Positions 45,154 to 54,502 of a DNA stretch of 64,000 nucleotides are shown one piece after another (the stretch's first letter is position 1; each line of letters opens with the position of its first letter). The DNA comes from Nitrospira sp. (GTDB lineage Bacteria > Nitrospirota > Nitrospiria > Nitrospirales > Nitrospiraceae). The position numbers and the translations under genes were made by a program. Under the pieces are notes generated by a model. It searched no databases. It was given only the letters and a program-made list of their open reading frames with translations, and was not told the DNA's origin. The stretch is from positions 232,919-296,918 of the forward strand of contig SWDS01000002.1 in the NCBI GenBank assembly GCA_005116745.1, given 5' to 3'.

Positions 45154-46427
45154 CCAGGAAACGGCCGGTTGGTGTCCTGGCCGACTCGCCCAAGAAAGTA
45201 GGGTGTTGCGGAGAGATCGAGGCAGAAGTTAATCCCTCGCAGCTTCTGAATACGATCGAGCCCATCAACCCAGACCGTCGCTTCCTTAAAGAAATCATCC
45301 GCCTCTTCGTCCTCTCCGAAAAGATCATCCTCATCTTCATCTTGCTCTTCCCGCACGATACGGTAGGCATGATGTGCTTCGTCGTTCATGACGAGGATGT
45401 TCTGCTTGCCCCCCACTTCGCGGCCAAGAATGCGATTCACTAAAGCCGTATCGCTTTCGACATACCGCCTTGATTCAACCGTCACCTTCTTCAGTGTGCC
45501 GTCATTCTCACGTTCTTCTCCTAGAACCGTCAGAATCCCAGCGGCCACCTGCCGCTCAAGATCTTCCAGCGTCAAATACCGCTTTCCTCTGGCCGTCGTC
45601 GTCTTAGCACTGATGGTAATGGTCTCTTTCGTCCGGACCTCAACTCCGGCTTTGTTGACTCTCGCACCGACCCCACCAGTCTGAATCGCTTGAGGTTCAA
45701 ACACATGCCAGTTCGTCACAAGTACCCGGCCTTGCGTCAGGAGCGGCATCAAGTGGGAAGGAACCAGGTCGCGTGTACGGTACAGACTGGCCTCCCCTAT
45801 TTCTGGATCCAACTCACGAAGCCGGCTCTTAATCGTCACATTTGGACAGACAACCAACACCACATCGGAGAATCTTGCGTCACTTCGATCATTGACCTTA
45901 TTGAGAATGCTCCACGCAGCCAACATCCCCATCACGGTCGTCTTCCCAGACCCCGTCGCCATCTTAGAGGCATATCGCCGAAACCCCATGAAACCCTGCG
46001 TACGCTTTTCCTCGCTGAGTTCTTCTTGCGGGACTTCGATGCCCTGGCGGAAGTCAGACCGAGCCTCACAGAGAAAGATGACCGTTTCTACTGCATCGAG
46101 TTGCGCAAAGAAGAGGCGCTGCGCCCGCCCATCGCGCCGCCACCACTGCAAGAGCTCAAGGGTGGTTCTCGTCACGCCGGGATAGCCATCTGATCGCCAC
46201 TTCTTCACTTGAGCCCGAATGCGATTCACCAATTTCAGCTCGATGGCTGTCCCAGCGACCGTTCCATATTCCTTTTCCGGCCGCACCTTGGGGTCACGAT
46301 AGAAATACATCGAAGGGCGACGGCCAGGCCGTTGCTCGGGCTCTTCGCCTTCCACGATATGCCAATGCTCTTTGGGCTCTTCGAAGGGAGAATTCAGAAT
46401 GGGCTGTGGGACTTCGTAGGCGCTCAT
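45147..46427 (-). CDS. res: Type III restriction enzyme Res, N-terminal part (frameshifted)
   Basis: A 427-residue frame from ATG 46427 with the first helicase lobe: MATGSGKTTVMGM (Walker A) near residue 160, motif II DEAHHAYR, and LDLSATPYF. It ends abruptly after RPFPGW at 45147. At the junction the DNA reads TTTCCTGGGTGGTAAGC; a second T after CCT would give FPWVVSDF and read on into the C-terminal part. Restored, the protein would be about 1031 aa, normal for type III Res. The enzyme normally cleaves unmethylated DNA together with Mod (47044-49701). Confidence 0.85.
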   Translation of the reverse strand: MSAYEVPQPILNSPFEEPKEHWHIVEGEEPEQRPGRRPSMYFYRDPKVRPEKEYGTVAGTAIELKLVNRIRAQVKKWRSDGYPGVTRTTLELLQWWRRDGRAQRLFFAQLDAVETVIFLCEARSDFRQGIEVPQEELSEEKRTQGFMGFRRYASKMATGSGKTTVMGMLAAWSILNKVNDRSDARFSDVVLVVCPNVTIKSRLRELDPEIGEASLYRTRDLVPSHLMPLLTQGRVLVTNWHVFEPQAIQTGGVGARVNKAGVEVRTKETITISAKTTTARGKRYLTLEDLERQVAAGILTVLGEERENDGTLKKVTVESRRYVESDTALVNRILGREVGGKQNILVMNDEAHHAYRIVREEQDEDEDDLFGEDEEADDFFKEATVWVDGLDRIQKLRGINFCLDLSATPYFLGRVGQDTNRPFPGW

Positions 46428-46451
46428 GGTCAAAGAGGAATAGACGCGCGC

Positions 46452-46673
46452 TCAGGCGGCAAATTTGATCACACTCAATTCAGCAGCCTCATCCACCGCA
46501 TCGAGTATTGTTTCTACGACCGCCATGACGGAATCCTCAAAGGAGTATTCCGTGCAGTTGTCACAGAGCAGGACGGGCAGGCTCTTAATCACGACAATAG
46601 ACCGGTCGCTGTGCTTAAACGGCAAGTCTGTCGTCTCCCGTTGCATGTGCCCTCCACAGACTCGGCATCTCAT
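46452..46673 (-). CDS. YgiT/MqsA-type zinc-finger protein
   Basis: A 73-aa protein from ATG 46673 with CRVCGG near the start and LLCDNCTEYSFED later: two Cys pairs as in the zinc-finger half of MqsA-like antitoxins. Its ATG overlaps the stop of the DUF4258 gene by four bases (ATGA), the usual coupling of toxin-antitoxin pairs. It lies between mod and res. No HTH domain follows, so autoregulation by this protein alone is unlikely. Confidence 0.78.
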   Translation of the reverse strand: MRCRVCGGHMQRETTDLPFKHSDRSIVVIKSLPVLLCDNCTEYSFEDSVMAVVETILDAVDEAAELSVIKFAA

Positions 46674-47014
46674 GGGTTCTTCCTCCTGGTTCTGAAATCC
46701 GGTTCCCACTCGCGAGGACTCGGCCGGTACACCGTTACGATGCGGACATTGTCTCCCGGAACATCGGTCGCAATCTGGAGATGCGCCGCCCCTTCATCCG
46801 ACTGACACAGGATCAAATAACTCGGCAAATACTTGTCATCGGGATAGGACTCGATGATGTCATAGGTCTCCACAGCACGGAGAAGAGCATCCCGACGAAT
46901 CGTGCGTCCCTTCAGCCGCATCTGCACATGATACGTCCACAGTATCCGTCGCTCTCGTATGCAGCGTTGGATAAAAGTGAGCGGATTCTCCGGAATGATA
47001 CGCTCGCTGACCAT
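46670..47014 (-). CDS. DUF4258 protein, probable toxin of the pair
   Basis: A 114-aa protein with the DUF4258 (RelE/BrnT-like) pattern: WTYHVQMRLKGRTIRRDALLRAVETYDIIESYPDD, LILCQSDEGAAHLQIATDV and IVTVYRPSPREWEPDF. This family is commonly found next to a YgiT-type zinc-finger gene, as here, and is thought to act as an mRNA-interfering toxin. It lies 29 bp after mod and is coupled to the zinc-finger gene by a 4-base overlap, so all are probably transcribed together. Confidence 0.78.
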   Translation of the reverse strand: MVSERIIPENPLTFIQRCIRERRILWTYHVQMRLKGRTIRRDALLRAVETYDIIESYPDDKYLPSYLILCQSDEGAAHLQIATDVPGDNVRIVTVYRPSPREWEPDFRTRRKNP

Positions 47015-47043
47015 TTAGAAACCAGTCCTCAAATCGGGGCGCG

Positions 47044-49701
47044 TCACAGCTTCTTCACCACCAGCAATTCATTCCCTCGATCGTCAATCACTTTCACGGC
47101 AATCTGTTTGTGCTCGCCTGCCTCGAACGGCGCGCTCGTCGTCCCGGAAAGATGATCCCACACGGATTCTTCATATTCGCCCTTGAGGGCTTTCTTCAGA
47201 TTGTCCCAGGCGCTGGTGCGGGGAAAGAAAGCTTGCGAGACATGAAAACAGAGGTCATTGTAGTCAGTATCAAGGAGCCAGGCCGGTACATCGTTACCGC
47301 TTCGGTGCGTCACGTCCATCGTAATGGGATCGAACACATCCAGACCGAGTAGCTCGACTTCGTATTGTTTATCCTTAGTCCGAATAACCTTAATCTCTGG
47401 CTGCCCACAGACGCTGAAGATTTGGCTCGACCGCATATTCTTGAGCAAGTCGCCCATCATCAAGTCCGGCGTGGCTTGGACATAGGTGGCCGGAACACCC
47501 ATCACATCCACACATTTCTCCACCAACGTGCGCGCGTTCGGCTGGATGGCAAAACCGATGACGTAGAGATGGGTGTAGTTCTTCGCATGGGCCTCGCGCG
47601 CTGCTTCATAGACCAGCTTCTCACTCACCGCGCCGTTCTCCGGTCCAAACACCAATGCCACGGCCTTTTCCTGGCCATTGATGATCAATGCCTCGGCGGA
47701 CAGCGAGAGTGACTTCGCAGGAGGTCGGACGTTCTTGAAGGTGACGGTCTTGTTGCCTTCTAATCGAAGAACTGGGCTCTTGCGGAGCACTTCAAGCATC
47801 CGGTCGACAAAGGAACCGTAGGCTTCGCTTGAGACAACCCCGGAATCTTCGATGCCATCGCCTTCCCAATCTACTGGTGTCGGGATAGTCGCTTCGACGC
47901 AGAAGGGGCCAGTGACCCTGGTGATGCCATTCTCAACTTCCGGCCGATCCACCAGCACTTCTTCAGCCGGTGGTTCGTTGTTCGCAATGCTGCCAAGCGT
48001 AATGTGCGGAACGATGCCGCCAACCTCTTCACCCTTCTTGTTCTGCTTGCGCTTGTAGGTGAATCCGCCGGCCGGACCGCGATGCAGGTCTTTCAGTTCG
48101 TACCAGGGGAACGTTGCCGTCAGGAGTCGTTGCCGAGCCAAAGCTAGCGGTACGCGGCTGGTATCTGCCGTAATCCACCGCCTGCCCCATTGCTCGGCGA
48201 CATAGGCAGTAGTTCCGCTGCCACACGTGGGATCAAGCACCAGATCACCTGGATCGGTGGACATGAGAAGACATCGATCAACAACCTTCGAATTTGTTTG
48301 AACAACGTAAAGCTTGTCTGAAGCAAAACCGGCAATTCCCGTGTCATCCCAATTGTTATCAAGCGGGCTAACAGGAAAATCGCTCCAATGGCGAACGTAG
48401 TAAAGTCCAGTTGTGGCTTCAAGGCGGTTTAAACTGACCAGTCGGTTCAACCCATCAACGGTAGTTTTCCAATTCCGCTCTGCCCCAGGATGGTAGCGCT
48501 TTCCATTGAACTCGAACTCAACAGTTGTGAATTGACGAAACCCCTGGCTGGTTAAATTGTCTAATCGGTAAAGCTTGGCACCCGGAGGCAACAGTGTAAG
48601 ATCATCTCGCTCTTCCTTGGTCATAGGTCGTCTGATACCACCGGGAAGTTCAACGCGAGAATAGGCGCTATCGTCGCTGCCAGCAGTCGCCTTAAGTTTG
48701 AATAATGGATGATATTTAGTTCGCTCTCGATCTCGGCCATACCACAGAAGATAGTCGCAAGGAGACCCGAGTAGCTCACTTGTTGTTCCGCCTGACTTTT
48801 TAAAAACAATCAACCCGCAGAAATTCTCCGCCCCAAACACCTCATCCATTACTTCCCGAACATGGTGCAAGTTCTCGTCGCTGATCTGGACAAAGATACT
48901 GCCGCTCGGGGTGAGCAGATCGCGGGCAAGGAGCAGCCGGTCGCGCAGATACGTCAAGTACGAGTGCAGTCCCAGTTCCCACGTATCCCGATAGGCCTGA
49001 ACCATTTCGGGCTCGCGGGTCATGTCTTCATCGTCGTTGTGACTCACGTCTCGCTTGCGAACGAAGGGCTGGAAGTTGCTGCCGAACTTCACGCCGTAGG
49101 GCGGGTCCATATAGATCATCTGCACTTGGCCGCCCAGGCCTTCGTAGTGCAGCATCGAGTTCATCACGACGAGCGAATCGCCAAGCACCATCCGGTTGGT
49201 CCAGTCATCCTGATACTCATACGATTTCAACACCTGATCGGTAATCGAGTGCTGTGGATCGCCGAAGAGGGCGAACATGTCCTCTTGCTTGTCGGTCTTG
49301 TGTCCGGCCAGCGTTTCGATGATGGCTTTAGTGGAGAGCCGCTCATGGATAAAGAGCGGCAAGGTTGGCACATCAAAAGAAAGCCGCTCGACTTTCCCAG
49401 CCCAATTGAGGAAGGGCTTGCTCAGGCTCTTGAGCTTGGATGCGGCGGCTTTTGCTTCTTCGAGGCTTTTCGCGTCGAGGACTTGCTTGATGAGAGCCTC
49501 CCCCTGCTCACGAGCCGGGTTCTTGGCGTCCCAATCCAGGGCAGGTGAGAGCGATGAATCGTAGCGGTAGGTCTTCGGAGATTTCTTCTTCTTAAACTGT
49601 GCCTGCGTCCCCACCTCCGGTCGCATGAGGCTCTTCGCCTCAGGATGCTTGTAGGGAGCGGTCTGGTTCGCCTTTGCAGCAGACTTGGCTTTCTTGGCCA
49701 T
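47044..49701 (-). CDS. mod: Type III DNA methyltransferase Mod
   Basis: An 885-aa adenine methyltransferase of the beta group. The catalytic motif DPPY is at residues 199-202 (MIYMDPPYGVKFG), and the SAM motif LDPTCGSGTTAYVAEQWGRR lies near 488, in the order usual for type III Mod; the target-recognition region lies between. The C-terminal 300 residues are extended and include beta-rich parts. Mod methylates one strand at an asymmetric site and guides Res. It looks intact, so with a broken Res it may act as an orphan methylase. Promoter and start (ATG 49701) are clear from position. Confidence 0.9.
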   Translation of the reverse strand: MAKKAKSAAKANQTAPYKHPEAKSLMRPEVGTQAQFKKKKSPKTYRYDSSLSPALDWDAKNPAREQGEALIKQVLDAKSLEEAKAAASKLKSLSKPFLNWAGKVERLSFDVPTLPLFIHERLSTKAIIETLAGHKTDKQEDMFALFGDPQHSITDQVLKSYEYQDDWTNRMVLGDSLVVMNSMLHYEGLGGQVQMIYMDPPYGVKFGSNFQPFVRKRDVSHNDDEDMTREPEMVQAYRDTWELGLHSYLTYLRDRLLLARDLLTPSGSIFVQISDENLHHVREVMDEVFGAENFCGLIVFKKSGGTTSELLGSPCDYLLWYGRDRERTKYHPLFKLKATAGSDDSAYSRVELPGGIRRPMTKEERDDLTLLPPGAKLYRLDNLTSQGFRQFTTVEFEFNGKRYHPGAERNWKTTVDGLNRLVSLNRLEATTGLYYVRHWSDFPVSPLDNNWDDTGIAGFASDKLYVVQTNSKVVDRCLLMSTDPGDLVLDPTCGSGTTAYVAEQWGRRWITADTSRVPLALARQRLLTATFPWYELKDLHRGPAGGFTYKRKQNKKGEEVGGIVPHITLGSIANNEPPAEEVLVDRPEVENGITRVTGPFCVEATIPTPVDWEGDGIEDSGVVSSEAYGSFVDRMLEVLRKSPVLRLEGNKTVTFKNVRPPAKSLSLSAEALIINGQEKAVALVFGPENGAVSEKLVYEAAREAHAKNYTHLYVIGFAIQPNARTLVEKCVDVMGVPATYVQATPDLMMGDLLKNMRSSQIFSVCGQPEIKVIRTKDKQYEVELLGLDVFDPITMDVTHRSGNDVPAWLLDTDYNDLCFHVSQAFFPRTSAWDNLKKALKGEYEESVWDHLSGTTSAPFEAGEHKQIAVKVIDDRGNELLVVKKL

Positions 49702-49837
49702 TCACCTGGTCCTTAGTGGTGGATACGAACAATTGCGCCGAAGGATACCCTGTTAGGGCAAAGAAATCATCTGGTGGTCTCTAATGGAGAAATGGGTAAG
49801 ACTAAAGAACCGGGGTAAGAGCAGCATTCCAGAACGT

Positions 49838-50056
49838 TTAGTGAGCAGGGCCTAGCCGGCTTTTGGCTTTCGGAATCTCCATCATGGCCTTGAGACTTTT
49901 CATACTGACCGGCTGGTTCTCAAACGCCATGGACTGGACCACGCGGTCCAGTAGAACTTTCCGATGCGTCGCAGCGACCTTCGCGGGCGTGTTGTGTTCC
50001 TCTCGCCACGCGCGTAGCTTGGCATCCGACTCGTCAGCGTTTATGGAAACGATCAT
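49838..50056 (-). CDS. Unknown 72-aa partner of a HicB-like gene
   Basis: Starts at ATG 50056, overlapping the HicB-like stop by four bases (ATGA). The product is helical and charged (DAKLRAWREEHNTPAKVAATHRK, SLKAMMEIPKAKSRLG). A HicA-type double-stranded RNA-binding fold with catalytic His is not visible. Coupling to HicB suggests a two-gene module, but the roles are unclear. The frame is open to 50134. Confidence 0.55.
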   Translation of the reverse strand: MIVSINADESDAKLRAWREEHNTPAKVAATHRKVLLDRVVQSMAFENQPVSMKSLKAMMEIPKAKSRLGPAH

Positions 50057-50274
50057 GAGCCGGTTTGATAAATCACAGGCCGGTACCGTGGACGGGGAAT
50101 GGGTTTGCCTTCGGCACGGGCGGTTTCTAGCCAAGCCTTCTTGGCCAGTTGCGCCTGCTTGAGCGCTTCCGCCGGTGTTTTGCCAAATGCCGAACAGGCA
50201 CCGAGATCAGGAATGTCGGCAATGTAGCCCTTGTCGGCATCGCTGTAGAAGATGTTGATGTGATAATCCTTCAT
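50053..50274 (-). CDS. HicB-family antitoxin-like protein
   Basis: A 73-aa protein. IFYSDADKGYIADIPDLGACSAFGKTPAEALKQAQLAKKAWLETA is the standard HicB layout, with the partial RNase-H-like strand followed by a helix and a basic PIPRPRYRPVIY end. It lacks the C-terminal DNA-binding domain. A HicA gene is absent; the coupled downstream gene is unlike HicA. Distinct from the HicB-like gene at 25.9 kb. Confidence 0.78.
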   Translation of the reverse strand: MKDYHINIFYSDADKGYIADIPDLGACSAFGKTPAEALKQAQLAKKAWLETARAEGKPIPRPRYRPVIYQTGS

Positions 50275-50575
50275 GGCTCATCTCTCATTTCAAGCGGTAG
50301 ATTATACCGTTCCACGAGTCCAGATCCCTTTGCGAGTGGGCAGAAGCATACCGTTTTCCTGAAAAGAAATCATCGAGCATCTGCTGTTGGGACTGAATCA
50401 CATGAGACATGAAGAGGCATGGTAAAAGGCACAACAAGTCTCCGCCGTGCGAGGCGGAACCCAAAAAATGAGTCAAGTTATCAGTCAACCTTCCTGAAGC
50501 TCCGTGTGCGGGTTAGCTCTCAGATGACATCGTAATGCACACAGACAGACTCCTCCATTTCCACAAAATGTGCTC
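50275..50575. other. Intergenic region, nothing recognised
   Basis: About 300 bases. A 67-codon minus-strand frame is present but has no start site or family feature. No repeat or hairpin was noticed. Confidence 0.45.
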
Positions 50576-51301
50576 TCAGTTCGACGCAACTTCATAGACC
50601 AGCGTCACCGTTGCCTCAATCTTCAGTTCCCCCGGTGAGATCGGCACATCACCTGCGCCCGACTCCATTGCCATGCGTGCCATGGCAGCAGCGGGCCTGA
50701 TCATATGGCCACCCTCATGAATTGATAGCACCCGCGCGAGTTTCACCTGCAGCGCCTCGCTCAGCACCGCTGCTTTCTCGCGCGCCTTGTCCGCCGCCTG
50801 CTTCAGGGCATTCAGACGTACCGATCGTTCATCGCGCAACCCCCAGTGCAATCCCTGAAAGCTATTCGCACCGGCCTTCAAGACTTCTTCGATCACCGCG
50901 CCGACTCTGTCAAGAATGCGGATTTCCACCGTCACCATATTGCTCACGACGTAGCCGACAATTTCCGGAGAAGTAGGCTGCACATCAGCCGGACGACTCG
51001 GCGGCGGTCGATATTGCGGGGAGACTGTAAAGGACGAGGTTTGGATACGTTCCTTGTCAATCTGCAGATCTCGTAGCCGGTCCATGACTTTGCTCATAAC
51101 GGCGCTGTTCCGCTTCTGCGCTTCGGTGAGTGATTTGCCGGCAGTCTCCAAGCCGAACGTCACAAAAGCCGTATCCGGTGCGTGCGTCACCGTCCCGGTT
51201 TCGCTGACCGTGAGGGTCGGCGTCTCGGGCTTCGTCTCATCATGCGCCAGCGTCATAGCCGGAGCCCCTAACAACAGCACTAACAGCCAAGCGATCAACA
51301 T
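50576..51301 (-). CDS. Exported SIMPL-domain (DUF541) protein
   Basis: A 241-aa protein with a Sec signal (LIAWLLVLLLGAPAMTLA, cleaved after LA) and a SIMPL domain: TLTVSETGTVTHAPDTAFVTFGLE, AVMSKVMDRLRDLQIDKERIQTSSFTVSP, and a C-terminal VLYEVA-type strand. The family's function is unsettled; members are linked to oxidative-stress tolerance and, in one case, IRAK-related signalling proteins in animals. It is monocistronic and divergent from the thioredoxin-fold gene. Confidence 0.87.
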   Translation of the reverse strand: MLIAWLLVLLLGAPAMTLAHDETKPETPTLTVSETGTVTHAPDTAFVTFGLETAGKSLTEAQKRNSAVMSKVMDRLRDLQIDKERIQTSSFTVSPQYRPPPSRPADVQPTSPEIVGYVVSNMVTVEIRILDRVGAVIEEVLKAGANSFQGLHWGLRDERSVRLNALKQAADKAREKAAVLSEALQVKLARVLSIHEGGHMIRPAAAMARMAMESGAGDVPISPGELKIEATVTLVYEVASN

Positions 51302-51491
51302 GCTCGTCCTCCTTTCATCTCATCGACAGAAGCACTCATCTCGTCATGGCTCGTCCACACATCCAAGCGATGTGTGGCAGCATAGCGGCCCTTCAACGAT
51401 GACGCAAGAAACGCGGCCGCCTCACTGCTACTTGACCCAGCCGACGACATGCGGCATCTTCTCTCTGACAGGCTTGATGAGACAGGACCTC

Positions 51492-52067
51492 ATGGCTATG
51501 ACCTCGACCATGCTTCCACTTGGTACCACAGCACCGCCATTCGCCTTGCACGACGTAGTGAGCGGGCAACGGTATTCCCTCGACTCGTTCGCCGCCAAGA
51601 CAGGGCTGCTCGTCATGTTCATCTGCCGCCACTGTCCCTATGTGGTGCACATCGAGCAGGAACTTGCCCGACTTGGACGTGACTACCACGACACGAGCTT
51701 AGGGATCATGGCCATCAGCAGCAATGACCCGGTCAGCTATCCCGATGATGCACCGCCGCAGCTCAAAGAAATGGTCGTACGCCTGGGCTTAACCTTTCCA
51801 TTCTGTCACGATGAGACACAGGAGATCGCAAAGGCCTATCGCGCTGCCTGCACCCCAGAATTCTATCTTTTTGGTGAAGATCGTCGACTGGCCTACCATG
51901 GACAACTCGATGAGAGTCGGCCCGGCAACAACAAGCCAGTCACCGGCCAGGATCTCCGCTCAGCCATCCAAGCAGTCCTCACCGGCAAATCGGTCGAGGG
52001 TACCCAAAGACCCGGCATTGGCTGCAGTATCAAGTGGAAACCGGGCAATGCCCCACCTTACGCTTGA
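51492..52067 (+). CDS. Thioredoxin-fold (AhpC/TSA-type) protein
   Basis: A 191-aa protein started at ATG 51492 with AGGA upstream. MLPLGTTAPPFALHDVVSG and LLVMFICRHCPYVVHIEQELARLG are the family blocks; the C-x2-C pair (CRHC) sits where peroxiredoxin/ResA-type proteins have their redox Cys. The conserved trailing part, YAACTPEFYLFGEDRRLAYHG-like, matches the widespread thioredoxin-family proteins of about 190 aa. There is no signal peptide. The longer open frame upstream (51054) overlaps the SIMPL gene and is discounted. Confidence 0.85.
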   Translation: MAMTSTMLPLGTTAPPFALHDVVSGQRYSLDSFAAKTGLLVMFICRHCPYVVHIEQELARLGRDYHDTSLGIMAISSNDPVSYPDDAPPQLKEMVVRLGLTFPFCHDETQEIAKAYRAACTPEFYLFGEDRRLAYHGQLDESRPGNNKPVTGQDLRSAIQAVLTGKSVEGTQRPGIGCSIKWKPGNAPPYA

Positions 52068-52241
52068 AAGGCCGTTGCAGGAACCCATCCGCATCGTGCC
52101 AAAATCCTGAAAATTCGTTCAGCGCCCAATGGCCTACCCCACCTAGAACGCATCTATCCATCAGGCGTCAACACGGTCATACAACGACGACCGATACATC
52201 ACTCATTCAATCAGCGAATGATTCCAGATGGTTACCCAAAA

Positions 52242-52445
52242 CTATGCCTTCAAGGTGAGCATGACATGAGAATTCTTATTCCCCATCTTCTGTGGATAAC
52301 CATGTGAACAAGTATCGACATTCTTCCAAATACAGTGCAAATGGCGTGTACATTCATCAAATCGCCTACTTTTTAGGCATCCGCCACATATTGGACAAGC
52401 CACAACTAATAGTGGTTCTTCTCTACGTTCATTACTTTCTTGCAT
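52242..52445 (-). CDS. Possible small Cys-rich protein
   Basis: A 67-codon frame with CPICGG followed by further Cys/His residues (CLKSRRFDEC, HLHCIWKN, DTCSHG), spacing that could bind one or two zinc ions. No clear RBS was found and no family matches securely; some phage regulator zinc fingers are built loosely like this. Listed only because the Cys pattern is non-random. Confidence 0.25.
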   Translation of the reverse strand: MQESNERREEPLLVVACPICGGCLKSRRFDECTRHLHCIWKNVDTCSHGYPQKMGNKNSHVMLTLKA

Positions 52446-53170
52446 ATTCCTAGGAAATTATCTTGACATGAATCCGTCAGCCCTCGCTGAGACCTGTACC
52501 ATCCCCACCAATCCCCTAGTTGTCCACAGGTTCAACACATTTCTGGGGATGACGGCTCTCAGTATCAGTAGCGAGGTTTCGTATCTGTCAAGGGGACGAG
52601 GAGAAAAAGACGGCTCCGTTGAATGGAGAAAAAGATCTAGCGACCACATCATAAGACCAGGGCCAAACGGCTGGCCAAGGCACTCAATCCGGAATAATAA
52701 CGCAAAATCCATTAAGATCATCGACAGCGCGCTCGGAGCATGAGGAAGACTCTATCAGAGAGTCATAGAGCATGATTGCTCCTCTCTTGGTGGAATGCGA
52801 ATATAAGTCACTGAGTCCACCTCGGCACGGCCGGACTCCTGGCCGCCTCCATTCAGCAGGCCATTCCACCAACCCAGAAACGAGTCAGAGAAACTGCGAT
52901 GTACACGCGATGGAGACTGGGGAATCGGTCACGCTGGGAATGGTCAGGAAGCGCGAAAGATAAGACAGACAGCGGGGCTTCACACCAGACGTTATCACCT
53001 CGGGCACAATGAGGATAGGAGTGAAGCAACATAGATTTCGTACGAGATATGAGCCATTTCCCATCCCCCAGAGGCAGCCGGATACAGTCCCATCGAAGAA
53101 CGCCTCAATGAGGTCGACAGTCGTTTGCTTTGTTGTAGTGGGCCAGGGATATGGAGCCATCTCAAGGGAG

Positions 53171-53190
53171 CCTATGCCGATCCGCATAAG
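53171..53190. repeat. 20-bp interrupted palindrome, copy 3
   Basis: On the plus strand CCTATGCCGATCCGCATAAG, the reverse complement of CTTATGCGGATCGGCATAGG. It differs from the copies at 8539 and 9358 by two or three bases. About 165 bp before the agmatine deiminase start. Confidence 0.55.
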
Positions 53191-53354
53191 ACCCGGTCAT
53201 ACATGGTCAATGGGCCGTCACGCATTGCTCCACCGTCGATGATGGGATATTGTTCACGATCCTTGAAGGTGTGTTGTGCGGATAGAAGATGGCAGATCCG
53301 GTCCTTAGTTATGGTCCGCCTAAACGTGGTGAGACCTTCGACGAGAAAAACTCC

Positions 53355-54458
53355 ATGATCAGTCGGCGCACCATCATTCAATCACTTGGTCTTCTTACCG
53401 CAGCCACTCTGCTTGGCAGCGCAAAAGAAGCTGTTGCGATGGCGAATCGTCAAGACGTGTGGTTCATGCCAGACGAGAGTGCCCCACACGAACGCACCTG
53501 GATGGCCTTTGGTGCCAGCCAAGAAATATGGGGCAGAAAGCTCTTACAGGATGTTCAGCGCAATGTGGCGACGATTGCCCTCACCATCGCCAAGTACGAG
53601 CCAGTCTCGATGCTGGTTCGTCAATCTGACCTACCACGCGCCCAACAACTGATGGAGGACAAGGTTGATCTGATTGTCTGCCCGCTTGATGATGTGTGGG
53701 TGCGTGACACCGGTCCGCTTTTTGTCGTGACGGAACAAGGTGGCAAAGCTGGGATTGATTTCAACTTCAACGGCTGGGGAGAGAAGCAGGACTGTGACGA
53801 CGATGCTGCAGTCGCCGCGTTCGTCGCTCAGTGTGCTGGTGTGCGCCGCATTCAGACCGACTTGGTGCTTGAGGGCGGTGGGATTGAGGTCGACGGACAC
53901 GGCACGGCGATCATTACCGAGAGTTGCGTGCTCAACGAAAACCGCAATCCTGGTGTCAGCAAAGCCCAGTGCGAGCGGGAGCTGAAGCGGTTACTTGGCT
54001 TGGAGAAGATCATCTGGTTGCCTGGCATCAAGGGCAAAGACATCACCGATGGACACACTGATTTCTATGCGCGCTTCGCGCGCCCAGGGACGGTGATCGT
54101 TGGCTATGATTCTGATCCGAGATCCTTCGATCATGCGGTGACAAAACAGCACCTGAAACTGCTGCGCGGAGCCACGGATGCCGAAGGCCGAAACCTGGAC
54201 ATTGTGGTGCTGGAGGCACCTTCAAGGGTTCGAGAGAAGTTTGCCAATGACGACTTCGCCGCCGGCTACATCAATTTCTATGTCTGTACTGGCGCAGTGA
54301 TTGCCCCTGAGTTTGGTGATCTACGAACCGATGCGGCAGCTCAACGCGAACTGCAACGAGCGTTTCCTGGGCGCGACGTGGTCCAGATCAACATTGACGG
54401 AATCGCAGCTGGTGGCGGAGGTATTCATTGCACGACACAGCAAGAACCGAAAGTCTAA
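53355..54458 (+). CDS. Exported agmatine deiminase (peptidyl-arginine-deiminase family)
   Basis: A 367-aa protein. The start at ATG 53355 gives a twin-arginine-like leader (SRRTIIQSLGLLTAATLLG, cleaved after AVA), which would send it out of the cytoplasm; a start at 53289 would mask that leader. The enzyme core shows DDVWVRDTGP, VLEGGGIEVDG, DGHTDFYARF and the catalytic Cys359 in GGGGIHCTTQQEP. The family converts agmatine to N-carbamoylputrescine and ammonia. Most such enzymes are cytoplasmic, so export is unusual. It stands alone. Confidence 0.87.
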   Translation: MISRRTIIQSLGLLTAATLLGSAKEAVAMANRQDVWFMPDESAPHERTWMAFGASQEIWGRKLLQDVQRNVATIALTIAKYEPVSMLVRQSDLPRAQQLMEDKVDLIVCPLDDVWVRDTGPLFVVTEQGGKAGIDFNFNGWGEKQDCDDDAAVAAFVAQCAGVRRIQTDLVLEGGGIEVDGHGTAIITESCVLNENRNPGVSKAQCERELKRLLGLEKIIWLPGIKGKDITDGHTDFYARFARPGTVIVGYDSDPRSFDHAVTKQHLKLLRGATDAEGRNLDIVVLEAPSRVREKFANDDFAAGYINFYVCTGAVIAPEFGDLRTDAAAQRELQRAFPGRDVVQINIDGIAAGGGGIHCTTQQEPKV

Positions 54459-54502
54459 CACGTCAATCCAGGGGACTACCTCCGGCAGCCGCTGATTTCC
54501 AA

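Larger units (their letters stand above)
52068..53354. other. Long intergenic region, mostly without recognisable content
   Basis: About 1.29 kb. It holds one weak candidate small gene (52242-52445, minus), the third copy of the 20-bp palindrome (53171-53190), and a trailing stretch related to the repeat context at 57.0 kb (a shared block GGTCAATGGGCC). Other frames are short and show no family pattern. Confidence 0.5.
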
